Assembly (NCBI GenBank): GCA_048267305.1
Contig: JBLWXT010000005.1
Coordinates: 124,001-188,000 of the forward strand
Source of the DNA: Owenweeksia sp048267305
Lineage (GTDB): Bacteria; Bacteroidota; Bacteroidia; Flavobacteriales; Schleiferiaceae
Direction: 5' to 3'
Length of the DNA stretch: 64,000 nucleotides
Position numbers and translations under genes: made by a program
In this document: piece by piece, positions 35,540 to 45,489 of the stretch
Layout of the letters: every line of letters begins with the position of its first letter
How positions within the stretch are numbered: the stretch's first letter is position 1
The notes under the pieces: generated by a model
What the model was told of the DNA's origin: nothing
Seen by the model: the letters and a program-made list of their open reading frames with translations, nothing else
Database searches by the model: none

Positions 35540-38092
35540 CTACTCTTCCTTAGCCTTTTCGTGCTTTTTCACCTTTACAGTGATTTCATCTTCACCAGCT
35601 TCATTTTTCTCCAAGTCGATGGCAATTTCATCACCTTCTTCAATTTCAGAGTTTATGATCTGCTCAGCTAATGGATCTTCCACATACTTCTGAATGGCAC
35701 GGGCCAGTGGCCTTGCTCCAAACTTCTCGTCAAAACCTTTCTCAGCAATATATTCCTTGGCTTCTTTGGTCATTTCCACTTTGTAGCCAAGCTCGTGTAT
35801 GCGCTTGTACAGTTTCTCCAACTCAAGGTCTATAATGGTAACAATGTGCTCCTTGCTCAGGTTGTTGAATAGTACCACATCGTCAATTCTGTTTAGGAAT
35901 TCAGGGGAGAAGGCGCGCTTTAATGCGGTTTCAATTACTCCCTTGGTGATATCATCCTTACCCTTGGTGCGACTTGCTGTACCAAAACCTACACCAGTAC
36001 CAAAGTCTTTCAACTGGCGTGTACCGATGTTTGAGGTCATTATAATGATGGTATTCTTAAAGTCCACCTTACGGCCCAAAGAATCGGTCATATGGCCATC
36101 ATCCAAAGCCTGAAGCAAAAGGTTGAATACATCCGGGTGTGCTTTTTCGATTTCATCCAGTAAAACTACCGAGTAGGGCTTTCTGCGCACCTTTTCAGTA
36201 AGCTGTCCACCTTCTTCATAACCTACATATCCGGGAGGCGCTCCCACCAATCTTGAGATGGCGAATTTCTCCATGTATTCACTCATGTCAATTCTAATGA
36301 GGTTGTCCTCACTGTCAAACAGAGATCGGGCAAGTTCTTTAGCCAATTGCGTTTTACCAACACCTGTAGGTCCTAAAAAGATAAATGAACCGATTGGCTT
36401 ATTGGGATCTTTCAGGCCGGCACGGTTACGCTGTATAGCCTTTACGATTTTGCCTACAGCTTCATCCTGCCCAATGATGTGAGATTTGATTTCTTCAGCC
36501 ATACCTCCCAGGCGCTTGCTTTCTTGCTGGGCCACGCGCTGTACAGGTATTCCCGTCATCATGGCTACAACTTCGGCCACATCCGGCTCATCTACTGTTT
36601 CACGGTTCTTTTTTACTTCTTCCTCCCAGGCAGCCTGTGCTTCCTGTAGCTGCCCCTCTACACGCTTTTCGTCATCACGCAAACGGGCAGCTTCTTCATA
36701 GCGTTGCTTTTTAACCACCTGTATTTTTTGCTCACGGATTTCATCAAGCTTCTTCTCAAGCTCTATTACCTCCTTAGGAACATTAATACTTGTAATATGT
36801 ACACGAGAGCCGGCTTCATCCAAAGCATCAATAGCCTTATCTGGCAGGTGGCGATCTGTTACATATCTGGCAGTAAGCTGCACACAGGCCTTTATAGCTG
36901 CATCGGTATAATTTACATTGTGGTGATCTTCATACTTGTCCTTAATATTATTAAGGATTTGAATGGTTTCTTCAGGAGTAGTAGGATCAACCATTACCTT
37001 TTGAAACCTTCTTTCCAGGGCTCCGTCCTTTTCAATATACTGACGGTACTCATCAAGTGTAGTAGCTCCGATGCATTGAATTTCTCCACGTGCAAGAGCT
37101 GGCTTAAACATGTTACTGGCATCCAAAGATCCGGTAGCACCTCCGGCACCTACAATGGTGTGAAGCTCATCTATAAAGAGAATGATGTTTTCATTTTTCT
37201 CCAACTCATTCATCAAAGCCTTCATACGTTCTTCAAACTGTCCGCGGTATTTTGTACCGGCTACAAGAGAAGCCAAATCAAGGGTAACCACGCGCTTGTC
37301 AAAAAGCACACGAGATACTTTTCTCTTTACAATACGCAGAGCCAGTCCTTCGGCAATGGCAGATTTACCCACACCGGGCTCACCAATAAGCAGGGGGTTG
37401 TTTTTCTTTCTGCGAGAAAGGATTTGCGACACGCGCTCAATTTCCTTTTCGCGGCCAACAACAGGATCCAACTTACCATCTTCGGCAAGTTTGGTAAGGT
37501 CGCGACCAAAGTTGTCGAGCACCGGGGTTTTGGTTTTAGCATCAGCTTTTTTGCCGGCACCTCCACTATAACCAGGGTCCTTGCGTTCAAAATCATCGTC
37601 ATCATCGCTGTATGACATTTCTGCGCGGGGCTTGTCCTTATCCTTCAGTTCATCCGCATAATGGGATTGATACTCGGATTTTACATTGTCATAGTCGATT
37701 TCATACTGTCTTAAAATTCTGGAAACGGGGTCATCATCATTTCTGAGGATGCAAAGCAGTAGATGTGATGTTCTTATCTGATTACTTTGAAAAAGTTTTG
37801 CTTCAAGAAAAGTTGTTTTTAAGGCTTTTTCTGCCTGTCGGGTAAGAGGAAGGTTTTTCTTAGTGCTTATCTGTCCGGAAATATTGGGGGCGCTAATGGC
37901 CTCTATCTTTCTGCGAAATGCTTGAACGTCCACACCCAGATCTTCCAAAATCTGGATGGCACTACCTTCACCTTCCCGTATCAATCCGAGCATCAAGTGC
38001 TCGGTGCCGATGTAGTCGTGGCCTAGCCTCAAGGCTTCTTCCTTGCTATAGCTAATCACGTCTTTTACGCGGGGTGAAAAATTTTCGTCCAT
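35540..38092 (-). CDS. clpC: ATP-dependent Clp protease ATPase subunit ClpC
   Basis: 850 residues from ATG at 38092 (MDENFSPRVKDVISYSKEEAL), which fits the family; the ATG at 38137 adds 15 residues. Hsp100 unfoldase that feeds ClpP. Order: two N-repeats (about 1-145), AAA1 with Walker A GEPGVGKSAIAEG, a UVR-containing coiled middle domain (YEEAARLRDDEKR), AAA2 with Walker A GPTGVGKTQLAKE and Walker B VVLLDEIEKAHPDV, and the C-terminal D2 small domain. The middle domain and UVR motif mark ClpC rather than ClpA or ClpB. It diverges from gyrA. Confidence 0.95.
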   Translation of the reverse strand: MDENFSPRVKDVISYSKEEALRLGHDYIGTEHLMLGLIREGEGSAIQILEDLGVDVQAFRRKIEAISAPNISGQISTKKNLPLTRQAEKALKTTFLEAKLFQSNQIRTSHLLLCILRNDDDPVSRILRQYEIDYDNVKSEYQSHYADELKDKDKPRAEMSYSDDDDDFERKDPGYSGGAGKKADAKTKTPVLDNFGRDLTKLAEDGKLDPVVGREKEIERVSQILSRRKKNNPLLIGEPGVGKSAIAEGLALRIVKRKVSRVLFDKRVVTLDLASLVAGTKYRGQFEERMKALMNELEKNENIILFIDELHTIVGAGGATGSLDASNMFKPALARGEIQCIGATTLDEYRQYIEKDGALERRFQKVMVDPTTPEETIQILNNIKDKYEDHHNVNYTDAAIKACVQLTARYVTDRHLPDKAIDALDEAGSRVHITSINVPKEVIELEKKLDEIREQKIQVVKKQRYEEAARLRDDEKRVEGQLQEAQAAWEEEVKKNRETVDEPDVAEVVAMMTGIPVQRVAQQESKRLGGMAEEIKSHIIGQDEAVGKIVKAIQRNRAGLKDPNKPIGSFIFLGPTGVGKTQLAKELARSLFDSEDNLIRIDMSEYMEKFAISRLVGAPPGYVGYEEGGQLTEKVRRKPYSVVLLDEIEKAHPDVFNLLLQALDDGHMTDSLGRKVDFKNTIIIMTSNIGTRQLKDFGTGVGFGTASRTKGKDDITKGVIETALKRAFSPEFLNRIDDVVLFNNLSKEHIVTIIDLELEKLYKRIHELGYKVEMTKEAKEYIAEKGFDEKFGARPLARAIQKYVEDPLAEQIINSEIEEGDEIAIDLEKNEAGEDEITVKVKKHEKAKEE

Positions 38093-38168
38093 ATCTATTT
38101 TAAAAAGGGAATTAGAGTATTCAGTGAGCCTAATCAATTACGATTATTGTGCCAACACCAGTTTACAT

Positions 38169-38198
38169 CAAAGTTAGTTTTATACCGGAGACACACAA
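38169..38198 (-). promoter_or_regulatory. Bacteroidota-type promoter of clpC
   Basis: Minus strand: TTG (38198-38196), 19 nt, TAACTTTG (38176-38169). A full consensus match, 77 bp before the ATG. Confidence 0.6.
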
Positions 38199-38270
38199 GT
38201 CGGGGTTTTGTTTTAATTATTAACACTACCAACGTGCATATTGTGAAGAAATTACCCATCGCATAAGGCC

Positions 38271-38298
38271 TTTGGCGGGATTTGAGTGGTTATATTTG
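38271..38298 (+). promoter_or_regulatory. Bacteroidota-type promoter of gyrA
   Basis: TTTG (38271-38274), 16 nt, TATATTTG (38291-38298), 46 bp before the gyrA ATG at 38345. Confidence 0.55.
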
Positions 38299-38344
38299 GC
38301 CTTTTAATAACTTATTCTTTAAAGTAAGGTAAAACACTGACAAC

Positions 38345-40906
38345 ATGGCCGAAGGCGAAAGAATAATACCTATCAACATTGAGGAGGAAATGAAATCATC
38401 CTACATCGATTATTCGATGTCGGTGATTGTATCCCGTGCTCTTCCTGATGTTCGCGATGGGATGAAGCCCGTACACAGAAGGGTTTTGTATGGAATGTAC
38501 GAATTGGGAGTACTCTCTAACCGTGGTTATAAAAAATCTGCGCGTATTGTAGGAGAGGTACTTGGTAAGTTTCACCCACATGGTGATACGTCCGTTTATG
38601 ATGCCATGGTGCGTATGGCCCAACCCTGGAGCTTGCGCTACATGATGGTTGACGGGCAGGGTAACTTTGGTAGTGTGGATGGTGATCCACCCGCTGCCAT
38701 GCGTTATACCGAAGCCAAGCTTCAGAAGATTTCTGAAGATATGCTTGCTGATATCGACAAGGAAACTGTTGACACTCAACTAAACTTTGATGATACCCTT
38801 AGTGAACCCACGGTAATGCCTACCCGTGTACCTAACCTATTGGTTAATGGTGCATCCGGTATTGCAGTTGGTATGGCTACCAATATGCCACCTCATAACC
38901 TTACAGAGGTTATAAATGGTATTGTTGGATATATTGACAATAAGGATATTACTATTGAGGAACTGATGCAGCATGTTACTGCACCGGATTTCCCAACGGG
39001 TGGTACCATCTATGGCTATGAGGGCGTTCGTGAGGCGTTTGAAACCGGCCGTGGACGTATTGTATTGCGCGGTAAAGCCACCATGGAAGAAGTAAAAGGC
39101 CGTGAGTGTATCATCGTTACCGAGATTCCCTTTCAGGTGAATAAGGCCGATATGATTAAAAAGACGGCTGACCTCATCAATGATAAGAAGCTTGACGGTA
39201 TTTCCGATATTAAGGATGAGAGTGACCGTAAGGGAATGCGCATAGTGTATTACCTAAAGCGTGATTCTGTGCCTAATGTGGTGCTCAACAAGCTTTATAA
39301 GTATACAGCTCTTCAATCCTCTTTTTCTGTAAACAACATTGCCCTTGTAAAAGGCCGCCCCGAGCAGCTTAATCTTAAGGACATGATTCATCACTTTGTG
39401 GATCACAGAATTGATGTGGTGATAAGGAGAACGAAGTACGAACTTCGTAAGGCTGAAGAAAGAGCTCACATTTTGGAGGGATTGCTTATTGCCCTGGATC
39501 ACCTTGATGAGATCATTAAGTTAATCCGTGGATCGCAAACTCCGGAAGAAGCCCGAAATGGCTTAATACAAAATTATAACCTGTCAGAACTGCAGGCTCG
39601 TGCTATCCTTGACTTGCGTTTGCAGAAGCTTACAGGTCTGGAGCGCGACAAGATTAAGGAGGAGTATGCCGAGTTGATGGAAAAAATCGCTTACTATAAG
39701 CGTATCCTTAACGAAGAAGACCTTAGAATGAGCATCATTAAGGAGGAACTTCTTGAGATTAAGGAAAAGTACGGAGACGAGCGCAGAACTAATATTGAGT
39801 ATGCAGGTGGCGATGTAAGCATTGAGGATATGATTCCTGATGAGGAAGTGGTAATTACTATTTCTCACGCTGGTTATATTAAAAGGACTGCCCTTAGTGA
39901 ATACAAAAAACAAAATCGTGGTGGTGTAGGTCATAAGGGCGTACAAACCCGTGATGCTGATTTTGTGGAAACCATTTTTGTGGCTACCAATCACCAGTAT
40001 ATGCTATTCTTTACGGAATGGGGCAGGTGTTATTGGCTGCGCGTTTATGAAATTCCTGAAGGATCTAAATCCAGTAAGGGCCGCGCCATCCAAAACCTTA
40101 TCAATATCCCAATGGAGGATAAGGTACGTGCCTTTATGAATACCCGCGATCTTAAGGATGAGGAATATATAAAGAGTCACTTTATTGTAATGGTTACCAA
40201 GCAGGGTATCATTAAAAAAACCTCATTGGAAGCCTATTCACGCCCACGTGTAAATGGTATTAATGCCATTACTATCCGTGAGGGAGATTTACTGCTGGAA
40301 GCTAAGCTTACTACCGGTAATGATGAAATCCTCATTGCCAAGAAAAGTGGAAAGGCCATTCGATTTAACGAAGAGAAAGTTCGTTCCATGGGTCGTAATG
40401 CCAGTGGTGTACGTGGTGTAAGTCTTGAAAATGACCAGGATGAAGTAATAGGAATGGTTACTATTCCGCAAGGTGATACAGAAACCACCATACTTGTGGT
40501 ATCTGAAAAAGGATACGGTAAGCGTACTGATCTTGAGGATTACCGCGTAACTAACCGTGGTGGTAAAGGAGTTAAAACTCTTAACACCACTGATAAAACC
40601 GGGAATCTCGTAGCCATTAAAGCCGTTACTGATGAAGATGATTTGGTAATTATCAACAAGAGTGGTGTAATGATCCGTACGGGAATTGCCGAACTACGCG
40701 TAATGGGACGTGCCACCCAGGGTGTGCGTATCATTAACTTGAAGAAGAACGATTCTATAGCTTCTGTGGCAAGAGTACCAGCCGCTGAAGAGGAGGATGA
40801 GGAATTAGTGGAAGGTGAAGAAGGAGTTGTAAACTCAGCCGAAGGCGAGGAGGGAGCAACTGAAGCACCAGAAGGTGAGGCTGAAGCTCCGGCTGAAGAC
40901 GAATAG
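38345..40906 (+). CDS. gyrA: DNA gyrase subunit A
   Basis: 853 residues. The breakage-reunion subunit that cuts and rejoins DNA during negative supercoiling. N-terminal domain with SYIDYSMSVIVSRALPDVRDG, catalytic Arg120-Tyr121 in AAMRYTEAKL, and the quinolone pocket GDTSVYDAM (residues 80-88; Thr82 and Asp86 at the positions of E. coli Ser83 and Asp87). The C-terminal domain has the wrapping beta-pinwheel with a GyrA-box-like QNRGGVGHKG. It ends in an acidic tail of about 40 residues (EEEDEELVEGEEG...), longer than in E. coli and probably regulatory. Terminator follows at 40932. Confidence 0.97.
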   Translation: MAEGERIIPINIEEEMKSSYIDYSMSVIVSRALPDVRDGMKPVHRRVLYGMYELGVLSNRGYKKSARIVGEVLGKFHPHGDTSVYDAMVRMAQPWSLRYMMVDGQGNFGSVDGDPPAAMRYTEAKLQKISEDMLADIDKETVDTQLNFDDTLSEPTVMPTRVPNLLVNGASGIAVGMATNMPPHNLTEVINGIVGYIDNKDITIEELMQHVTAPDFPTGGTIYGYEGVREAFETGRGRIVLRGKATMEEVKGRECIIVTEIPFQVNKADMIKKTADLINDKKLDGISDIKDESDRKGMRIVYYLKRDSVPNVVLNKLYKYTALQSSFSVNNIALVKGRPEQLNLKDMIHHFVDHRIDVVIRRTKYELRKAEERAHILEGLLIALDHLDEIIKLIRGSQTPEEARNGLIQNYNLSELQARAILDLRLQKLTGLERDKIKEEYAELMEKIAYYKRILNEEDLRMSIIKEELLEIKEKYGDERRTNIEYAGGDVSIEDMIPDEEVVITISHAGYIKRTALSEYKKQNRGGVGHKGVQTRDADFVETIFVATNHQYMLFFTEWGRCYWLRVYEIPEGSKSSKGRAIQNLINIPMEDKVRAFMNTRDLKDEEYIKSHFIVMVTKQGIIKKTSLEAYSRPRVNGINAITIREGDLLLEAKLTTGNDEILIAKKSGKAIRFNEEKVRSMGRNASGVRGVSLENDQDEVIGMVTIPQGDTETTILVVSEKGYGKRTDLEDYRVTNRGGKGVKTLNTTDKTGNLVAIKAVTDEDDLVIINKSGVMIRTGIAELRVMGRATQGVRIINLKKNDSIASVARVPAAEEEDEELVEGEEGVVNSAEGEEGATEAPEGEAEAPAEDE

Positions 40907-40931
40907 AATTTTGGTTTTAATTAAGCTAAGT

Positions 40932-40966
40932 AACCCTGCCTCGCGAAAGCGAGGCAGGGTTTTTCT
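40932..40966 (+). terminator. Strong gyrA terminator
   Basis: A 13-bp stem CCCTGCCTCGC/GCGAGGCAGGG with a GAAA tetraloop and T run. It ends only 12 bp before the next ATG. Confidence 0.88.
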
Positions 40967-40977
40967 ATTTTTACGAT

Positions 40978-41508
40978 ATGCGGAAATTTCTACTTGTAAT
41001 ATTCACACTTGGATTAGTTGCCGGCTGGGCACAGGATAACTTCAGATCAATGACGCCTGTAGATTCAGCTTTTGCCGTTGGAGATGTTTTTATTTTCCCA
41101 AACTATTCCTATATGTGCATGCCTAAGGTAAGTCCTGAAATAAGATATAATCTTTTGGATGTCCTAAATTATTTGAAGAAGGACTCATTGGCTTCTATTG
41201 AAATTAGAGTTCATACCGATTACAGAGGTTTTGAGGCTGACAACGCTAAATTTTGTTTAGATAGGGCGGAAGTTATGGAAGAGTTTCTCATTGAAAATGG
41301 TTTAGATTCATTAAGAGTACATTCCATTGGAGTTGGGGAGTCTGAGCCTATTGCTATAACAAATGAACTTAAAAAAGCATATTCCAAATTCGAAGTTGGT
41401 AAACAGCTTACGGAGGAATACATAAAAACCTTTGATCCTGAATGGCAGGAAATAGCCAACATGTTAAATCGGAGAATTGAAATAAGATTGATTAGGGTAG
41501 AGGAATGA
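40978..41508 (+). CDS. OmpA-like C-terminal domain protein
   Basis: 176 residues. Signal peptide (FLLVIFTLGLVAGWAQ), a short linker, then an OmpA-like domain (about 55-173): LASIEIRVHTDYRG, NAKFCLDRAEVMEEFLIENGL, VHSIGVGESEPI and a closing NRRIEIRLI. This domain binds peptidoglycan, so the protein probably tethers something in the periplasm to the wall. A 30-residue insertion (ITNELKKAYSKFEVGKQLTE...) before the last strand is unusual. There is no barrel or lipobox. The strong gyrA terminator directly before it means it needs its own promoter, which I could not find. Confidence 0.8.
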   Translation: MRKFLLVIFTLGLVAGWAQDNFRSMTPVDSAFAVGDVFIFPNYSYMCMPKVSPEIRYNLLDVLNYLKKDSLASIEIRVHTDYRGFEADNAKFCLDRAEVMEEFLIENGLDSLRVHSIGVGESEPIAITNELKKAYSKFEVGKQLTEEYIKTFDPEWQEIANMLNRRIEIRLIRVEE

Positions 41509-41531
41509 TAATGTTTACTCCAAACTCCCAA

Positions 41532-43346
41532 CTACTTCAACCACCCCCTCAATATAGCCGCATCCCCATTAAAGTTATAATCCAGCATTAAACTAAAAAC
41601 AATGGTAATAATAATGGTAATGGGCAGGCCTGCACGGAGGTAATCGCTAAACTTATACTTACCCGGGCCGTAAATGATGGCCAGAGTATGATATCCCAAA
41701 GGAGAAATAAAACAGGTGCTGGCCCCAAAGGTAATAGCCATTAATAGCGCCTTAGGGTCAATGTTGGTTTGTCCGGCAAGGCTAAGCACTACAGGCGCCA
41801 TAAGTAATGCGGCAGCGTTGTTGGAAATAAAATTGGTAACAAGCGTAGTGGCTACAAAAAAGCTGAAGATTACCCAGAAAGGAGCAAGTCCATCTGTAAT
41901 GCCTACTACCTGCTCGGCAAGTAAGGTATCCAGCCCGGTGTTTTGCATGGCTACACCCAACGGAATTATTCCCGCAAGGAGGAAGTAAATACGCCAGTCG
42001 ATACGCTCGTAGAGTTTTTCGGTTTTAAAGATTCTGAGAAAGGCCATAAGCACCACACCGCCCAGAGCGCCCACAGCAATGGAAATTACATTAAAGGCAG
42101 CCAGCATTACAACGGCAGCTATTATGGATAGAGCCGCAACTTGTTTCCACCAGGGGCGGTCTTCCTTTTGCTCAAACCTGCGATAAAGAATCAGATCGTG
42201 TTGCACATCCGGGTTCTCAAAAAAATCGGGCGTAGCCTCAACCAATATGCTATCGCCAATGTTGATGCGATTTACGGCAAATAACTTGGTGCCGAGGTTT
42301 CTGAAATAAGTATCATTAACCTGTCTTAAGGCAAGGGCATTTCCACCATACTTACGTTTAAACGAGCGTGGATTAAAAAGGTTGCCCACCAGGGATGAGG
42401 AAGGACTTACCACCAACTCCATAATAGAGCTGTCCTGGTTTTCATCTAAACTGGAGGCAATACCGGTGTGAAGTTTTATTCCATCATCCTCCTGTAAGCC
42501 AATCAGCTCCAATACATCTGCTCTAATAATGAGGCGATCACCATGTTTTAGCTCTTCATTATTATCGCTGTAATTAAGCACTTCCCGATTTCTCAGCAGC
42601 TTCAATACCTCTATATTTTTAGCTTCCAGAAGCCTCTTGATTTTTTGGGAATCAGAAGCCGCTTCTCCATCCAGTATTATTTCAGCCTGGTATTTGTCAT
42701 TGCTGAACTTTTGGTTGTAATCCTTAACCCTTCTTCTTTCGGGTATTAGCTTGTATCCTCCAAAAACAAAAAACAGTACACAAATTACTATGCCTGCAAG
42801 TCCGTAAGGAGTAAATTCAAAAAAGCTGAGAACCTCAGTATTGTATTGTCTTGCAACGGTGTTTACTAAAAGATTGGTGCTGGTGCCAATAAGCGTTGTC
42901 ATCCCGCCAAGGATACTTACAAATGCCAGTGGCATGAGCAGGAGAGAAGGTGAAATGTTTTTTTTGGCCGCCATGGTAATTACCACCGGGAGTAGAATCG
43001 TAATTACTGCAGTATTATTGAGAAAAGCACTGAAGAAAGCCGCAGGAATCATAATGACCAAAAGGGTGAGGGGTACACTGGATGATGCCATACCCGAGAG
43101 CCAAATCCCGAGTCGATCTAAAAGTCCGGTTTCCTCTAATCCTGCACTTAATATTAGTAAGGCCAGGATGGTGATTGTGGCCTGATTACTGAATCCGGAC
43201 AATCCCTCGGGGATGGTTACCACGCCTGTTATCATTAGAATAACGGCTATAAGAATGGCTGTCAAGTCTATGGAAACCTTTTCTGTAATAAACAGAAAAA
43301 GGGCCAGGGCGATGGTTCCTATGAGGATGTAGGCGTCTGTACTCAA
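41532..43346 (-). CDS. SLC13-family permease with two RCK_C domains
   Basis: 604 residues. Divalent-anion/sodium symporter family (ArsB/CitM-like fold). Membrane spans fill the N-terminal third and the C-terminal third, with about 190 cytoplasmic residues between them. That loop contains two TrkA-C/RCK_C domains (about 215-290 with EVLKLLRNREVLNYSDNNEELKHGDRL-type core, and about 300-385). Conserved transmembrane segments include FISNNAAALLMAPVVLSLA and TFGASTCFISPLGY, typical of the family. The substrate (sulfate, dicarboxylate or other anion) cannot be read. It diverges from YihY. Confidence 0.87.
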   Translation of the reverse strand: MSTDAYILIGTIALALFLFITEKVSIDLTAILIAVILMITGVVTIPEGLSGFSNQATITILALLILSAGLEETGLLDRLGIWLSGMASSSVPLTLLVIMIPAAFFSAFLNNTAVITILLPVVITMAAKKNISPSLLLMPLAFVSILGGMTTLIGTSTNLLVNTVARQYNTEVLSFFEFTPYGLAGIVICVLFFVFGGYKLIPERRRVKDYNQKFSNDKYQAEIILDGEAASDSQKIKRLLEAKNIEVLKLLRNREVLNYSDNNEELKHGDRLIIRADVLELIGLQEDDGIKLHTGIASSLDENQDSSIMELVVSPSSSLVGNLFNPRSFKRKYGGNALALRQVNDTYFRNLGTKLFAVNRINIGDSILVEATPDFFENPDVQHDLILYRRFEQKEDRPWWKQVAALSIIAAVVMLAAFNVISIAVGALGGVVLMAFLRIFKTEKLYERIDWRIYFLLAGIIPLGVAMQNTGLDTLLAEQVVGITDGLAPFWVIFSFFVATTLVTNFISNNAAALLMAPVVLSLAGQTNIDPKALLMAITFGASTCFISPLGYHTLAIIYGPGKYKFSDYLRAGLPITIIITIVFSLMLDYNFNGDAAILRGWLK

Positions 43347-43473
43347 TGCTAATTTATTTACAAGCTAAACCTTAAGGCGGTTCTTTAGTTTTATGATAGT
43401 GAAAATTACTTTTCAATAGTAAAACCCGGCCATCACTAAAATAAGGAATGGTATAAACTAAAATCTGTTACCT

Positions 43474-44421
43474 ATGAACCTGAGGATCAACCCGAAAAGC
43501 ATTTGGAAAATGATAGTGGCAACCGCCAAAGAGTGGAATGATGATGATCCCTTCAGGCAAAGTGCCATAATTGCCTATTATGCCATTTTTTCTATCCCCG
43601 GATTATTGATGATAATAATATGGACTGCAGGAGCCATTTTTGGAGCAGAAGCCATACGGGGCGAACTAAGTGCCCAGATTAGTGATGTAATGGGACCTGA
43701 TGCGGCAAAGGGCATAGAAGACTTACTTACCAATGCCGAGCTCAATCAATCCAGTTTTGTTATGAAAACCATTGGTGTGCTCACTTTGGTTTTTGGTGCT
43801 ACCACTTTATTCTTTCAGCTTCAAAAATCACTAAATCATATTTGGGAGGTGGAAGCAGATCCGGAAAACGGTATCAAAAAGTTGATAGTTGACAGGGCTT
43901 CTTCATTGGGACTTATATTGGTGATTGCCTTTTTATTGTTGATAACCCTGGTATTGTCGGCTGTTATATCCATTATTGGAGCTTGGATGGAGCGCAATTT
44001 TGGAGAGTATCTTCTATACCTTGTTCAGGTTATAAACTTTATTATTTCGTTGGGCATTGTTACTCTTCTTTTTGCGGTTATGTTTAAGTTTTTACCGGAT
44101 GTTGATATTTCGTGGAAATCGGTATGGGTAGGTGCTGTTGTTACAGCAGTGCTATTTGTCATTGGTAAAACCCTGTTGGGGTTGTACTTTGGCTATGCCG
44201 ATCCGAGCTCCAGCTTTGGTGCTGCAGGTACTGTGATCCTGGTGATGTTGTGGGTAAACTATACTTGCCTCATTCTGTTTTTTGGAGCAGAGTTTACGCA
44301 GGTACACGCTCGTAAGTATCAGCATAAAATATGTCCCTCAAAACATGCGAAGTGGAGTGCCGAGCATATTTTGCAATATGGTGAGCAACCAGCGGCCGAC
44401 TCGGATAAGGAGGTAGTTTGA
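43474..44421 (+). CDS. YihY/BrkB family inner-membrane protein
   Basis: 315 residues with six membrane spans: SAIIAYYAIFSIPGLLMIII, VMKTIGVLTLVFGATTLFF, LGLILVIAFLLLITLVLSA, LLYLVQVINFIISLGIVTL, WVGAVVTAVLFVIGKTLLG, ILVMLWVNYTCLILFFGAEF. The family was once annotated as RNase BN, which is wrong; its role is unsettled (envelope integrity is suggested). Its C-terminal part GAAGTVILVMLWVNYT is the best conserved. A small membrane protein gene follows after 25 bp. Confidence 0.9.
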   Translation: MNLRINPKSIWKMIVATAKEWNDDDPFRQSAIIAYYAIFSIPGLLMIIIWTAGAIFGAEAIRGELSAQISDVMGPDAAKGIEDLLTNAELNQSSFVMKTIGVLTLVFGATTLFFQLQKSLNHIWEVEADPENGIKKLIVDRASSLGLILVIAFLLLITLVLSAVISIIGAWMERNFGEYLLYLVQVINFIISLGIVTLLFAVMFKFLPDVDISWKSVWVGAVVTAVLFVIGKTLLGLYFGYADPSSSFGAAGTVILVMLWVNYTCLILFFGAEFTQVHARKYQHKICPSKHAKWSAEHILQYGEQPAADSDKEVV

Positions 44422-44446
44422 TTAAACAATAAAATTTAGTTGTATT

Positions 44447-44695
44447 ATGGATACATCAGAAAGAAGAGTAAAGGAGGTAGCACTTGCTGTAGGGGCTTTT
44501 GCCGCAAGTTATTTGCTAAAACGCATTTTGGATGAAGGTTATGAGAGGGTTTATCATGAAGAACCCCCGGATGCTATAAAGGATAAGGAGCTTAATTGGG
44601 GCAAAATATTGGGATGGGCCATTGTAAGTGGCGTTAGTTCAGCGGCACTTAAACTTTTGATAAAGAGGTATGGAGGTAAAAAATTAAGGGCTTAG
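44447..44695 (+). CDS. Small membrane protein, DUF4235-like
   Basis: 82 residues: a hydrophobic segment (EVALAVGAFAASYLLKRIL), a charged centre and a second span (ILGWAIVSGVSSAALKLLIK) ending in a basic tail. This matches the size and pattern of DUF4235 proteins. Twenty-five bp after the YihY gene, so probably the same transcript. Function unknown. Confidence 0.65.
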   Translation: MDTSERRVKEVALAVGAFAASYLLKRILDEGYERVYHEEPPDAIKDKELNWGKILGWAIVSGVSSAALKLLIKRYGGKKLRA

Positions 44696-44769
44696 AAAAA
44701 ATGTGATTGCCCCAATTTTTTAAGATTGCTTAATGCTGTTACCTTAGCGGCCTTAATTTTTTTATTGAA

Positions 44770-45480
44770 ATGGGAAGAGCATTTGAGTACCGCAAAGCGG
44801 CAAAAATGAAAAGATGGGGAAAGATGTCACGTCTTTTCCCCAGGTTGGCAAAAGCCATAACCATGGCAGCAAAAGAAGGAGGCCTCGATCCTGATATGAA
44901 TCCTTCACTGCGCTCGGCAATACAAAATGCCAAAGCGCAAAATATGCCCAAGGACAATATCGACAACGCTATAAAGCGCGCTGCGGGCAACGATGCCGAA
45001 AATTTCATTGAGGTAAATTATGAGGGTAAAGGCCCGCATGGGGTGTTGATCTTTGTAGAATGTGCTACTAATAACACCACTCGTACCGTGGCAAATATTA
45101 AGTCGTATTTCAATAAGGCCAATGGGCAGATGGTGCCCAATGGTTCGCTGGAGTTTATGTTTGATCGAAAGGCGATTTTCGAAATCAAAAAAACTGATTC
45201 TATTGATATTGAAGAGCTGGAGCTTGAACTGATTGATGCCGGACTGGAGGAAATAGATACTGAGGACGATATGATATTTGTATATGGAGATTATACAAAT
45301 TATGGTAGGCTATCCTCGGCCCTGGAGGAAATGGGGCTTGAAGTTGAAAAATCATCTTTACAACGCATACCTACCAGCCCGGTGGAGTTTACTGAAGAAC
45401 AAATGGTGGACATTGAAAAACTACTGGACAAAATTGACGAGGATGACGATGTTCAGGCCGTTTATAATAACATCGCATAA
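44770..45480 (+). CDS. yebC: YebC/PmpR-family regulator
   Basis: 236 residues, the three-domain YebC fold. The N-terminal motif GRAFEYRKAAKMKRWGKMSR and PKDNIDNAIKRAAG (about 57-71) are conserved, as is NYEGKGPHGVLIFVECATNNTTRT. The usual start MAGHSKW is here MGRAFEYR, as seen in Bacteroidota. Members act as transcription regulators or as translation factors at stalled ribosomes. It is followed by the osmC-like gene after 9 bp. Confidence 0.93.
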   Translation: MGRAFEYRKAAKMKRWGKMSRLFPRLAKAITMAAKEGGLDPDMNPSLRSAIQNAKAQNMPKDNIDNAIKRAAGNDAENFIEVNYEGKGPHGVLIFVECATNNTTRTVANIKSYFNKANGQMVPNGSLEFMFDRKAIFEIKKTDSIDIEELELELIDAGLEEIDTEDDMIFVYGDYTNYGRLSSALEEMGLEVEKSSLQRIPTSPVEFTEEQMVDIEKLLDKIDEDDDVQAVYNNIA

Positions 45481-45489
45481 AATCGATAC

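Noticed and set aside
36704..37615. 303-codon plus-strand frame opposite clpC
   Set aside because: It is the antisense of the conserved ClpC gene; the protein has no family marks and a shadow-like composition.
38585..38600. Thr82 in the GyrA quinolone pocket as a resistance change
   Set aside because: Thr is a common natural residue at this position and keeps the water-metal contact, so no resistance can be claimed.
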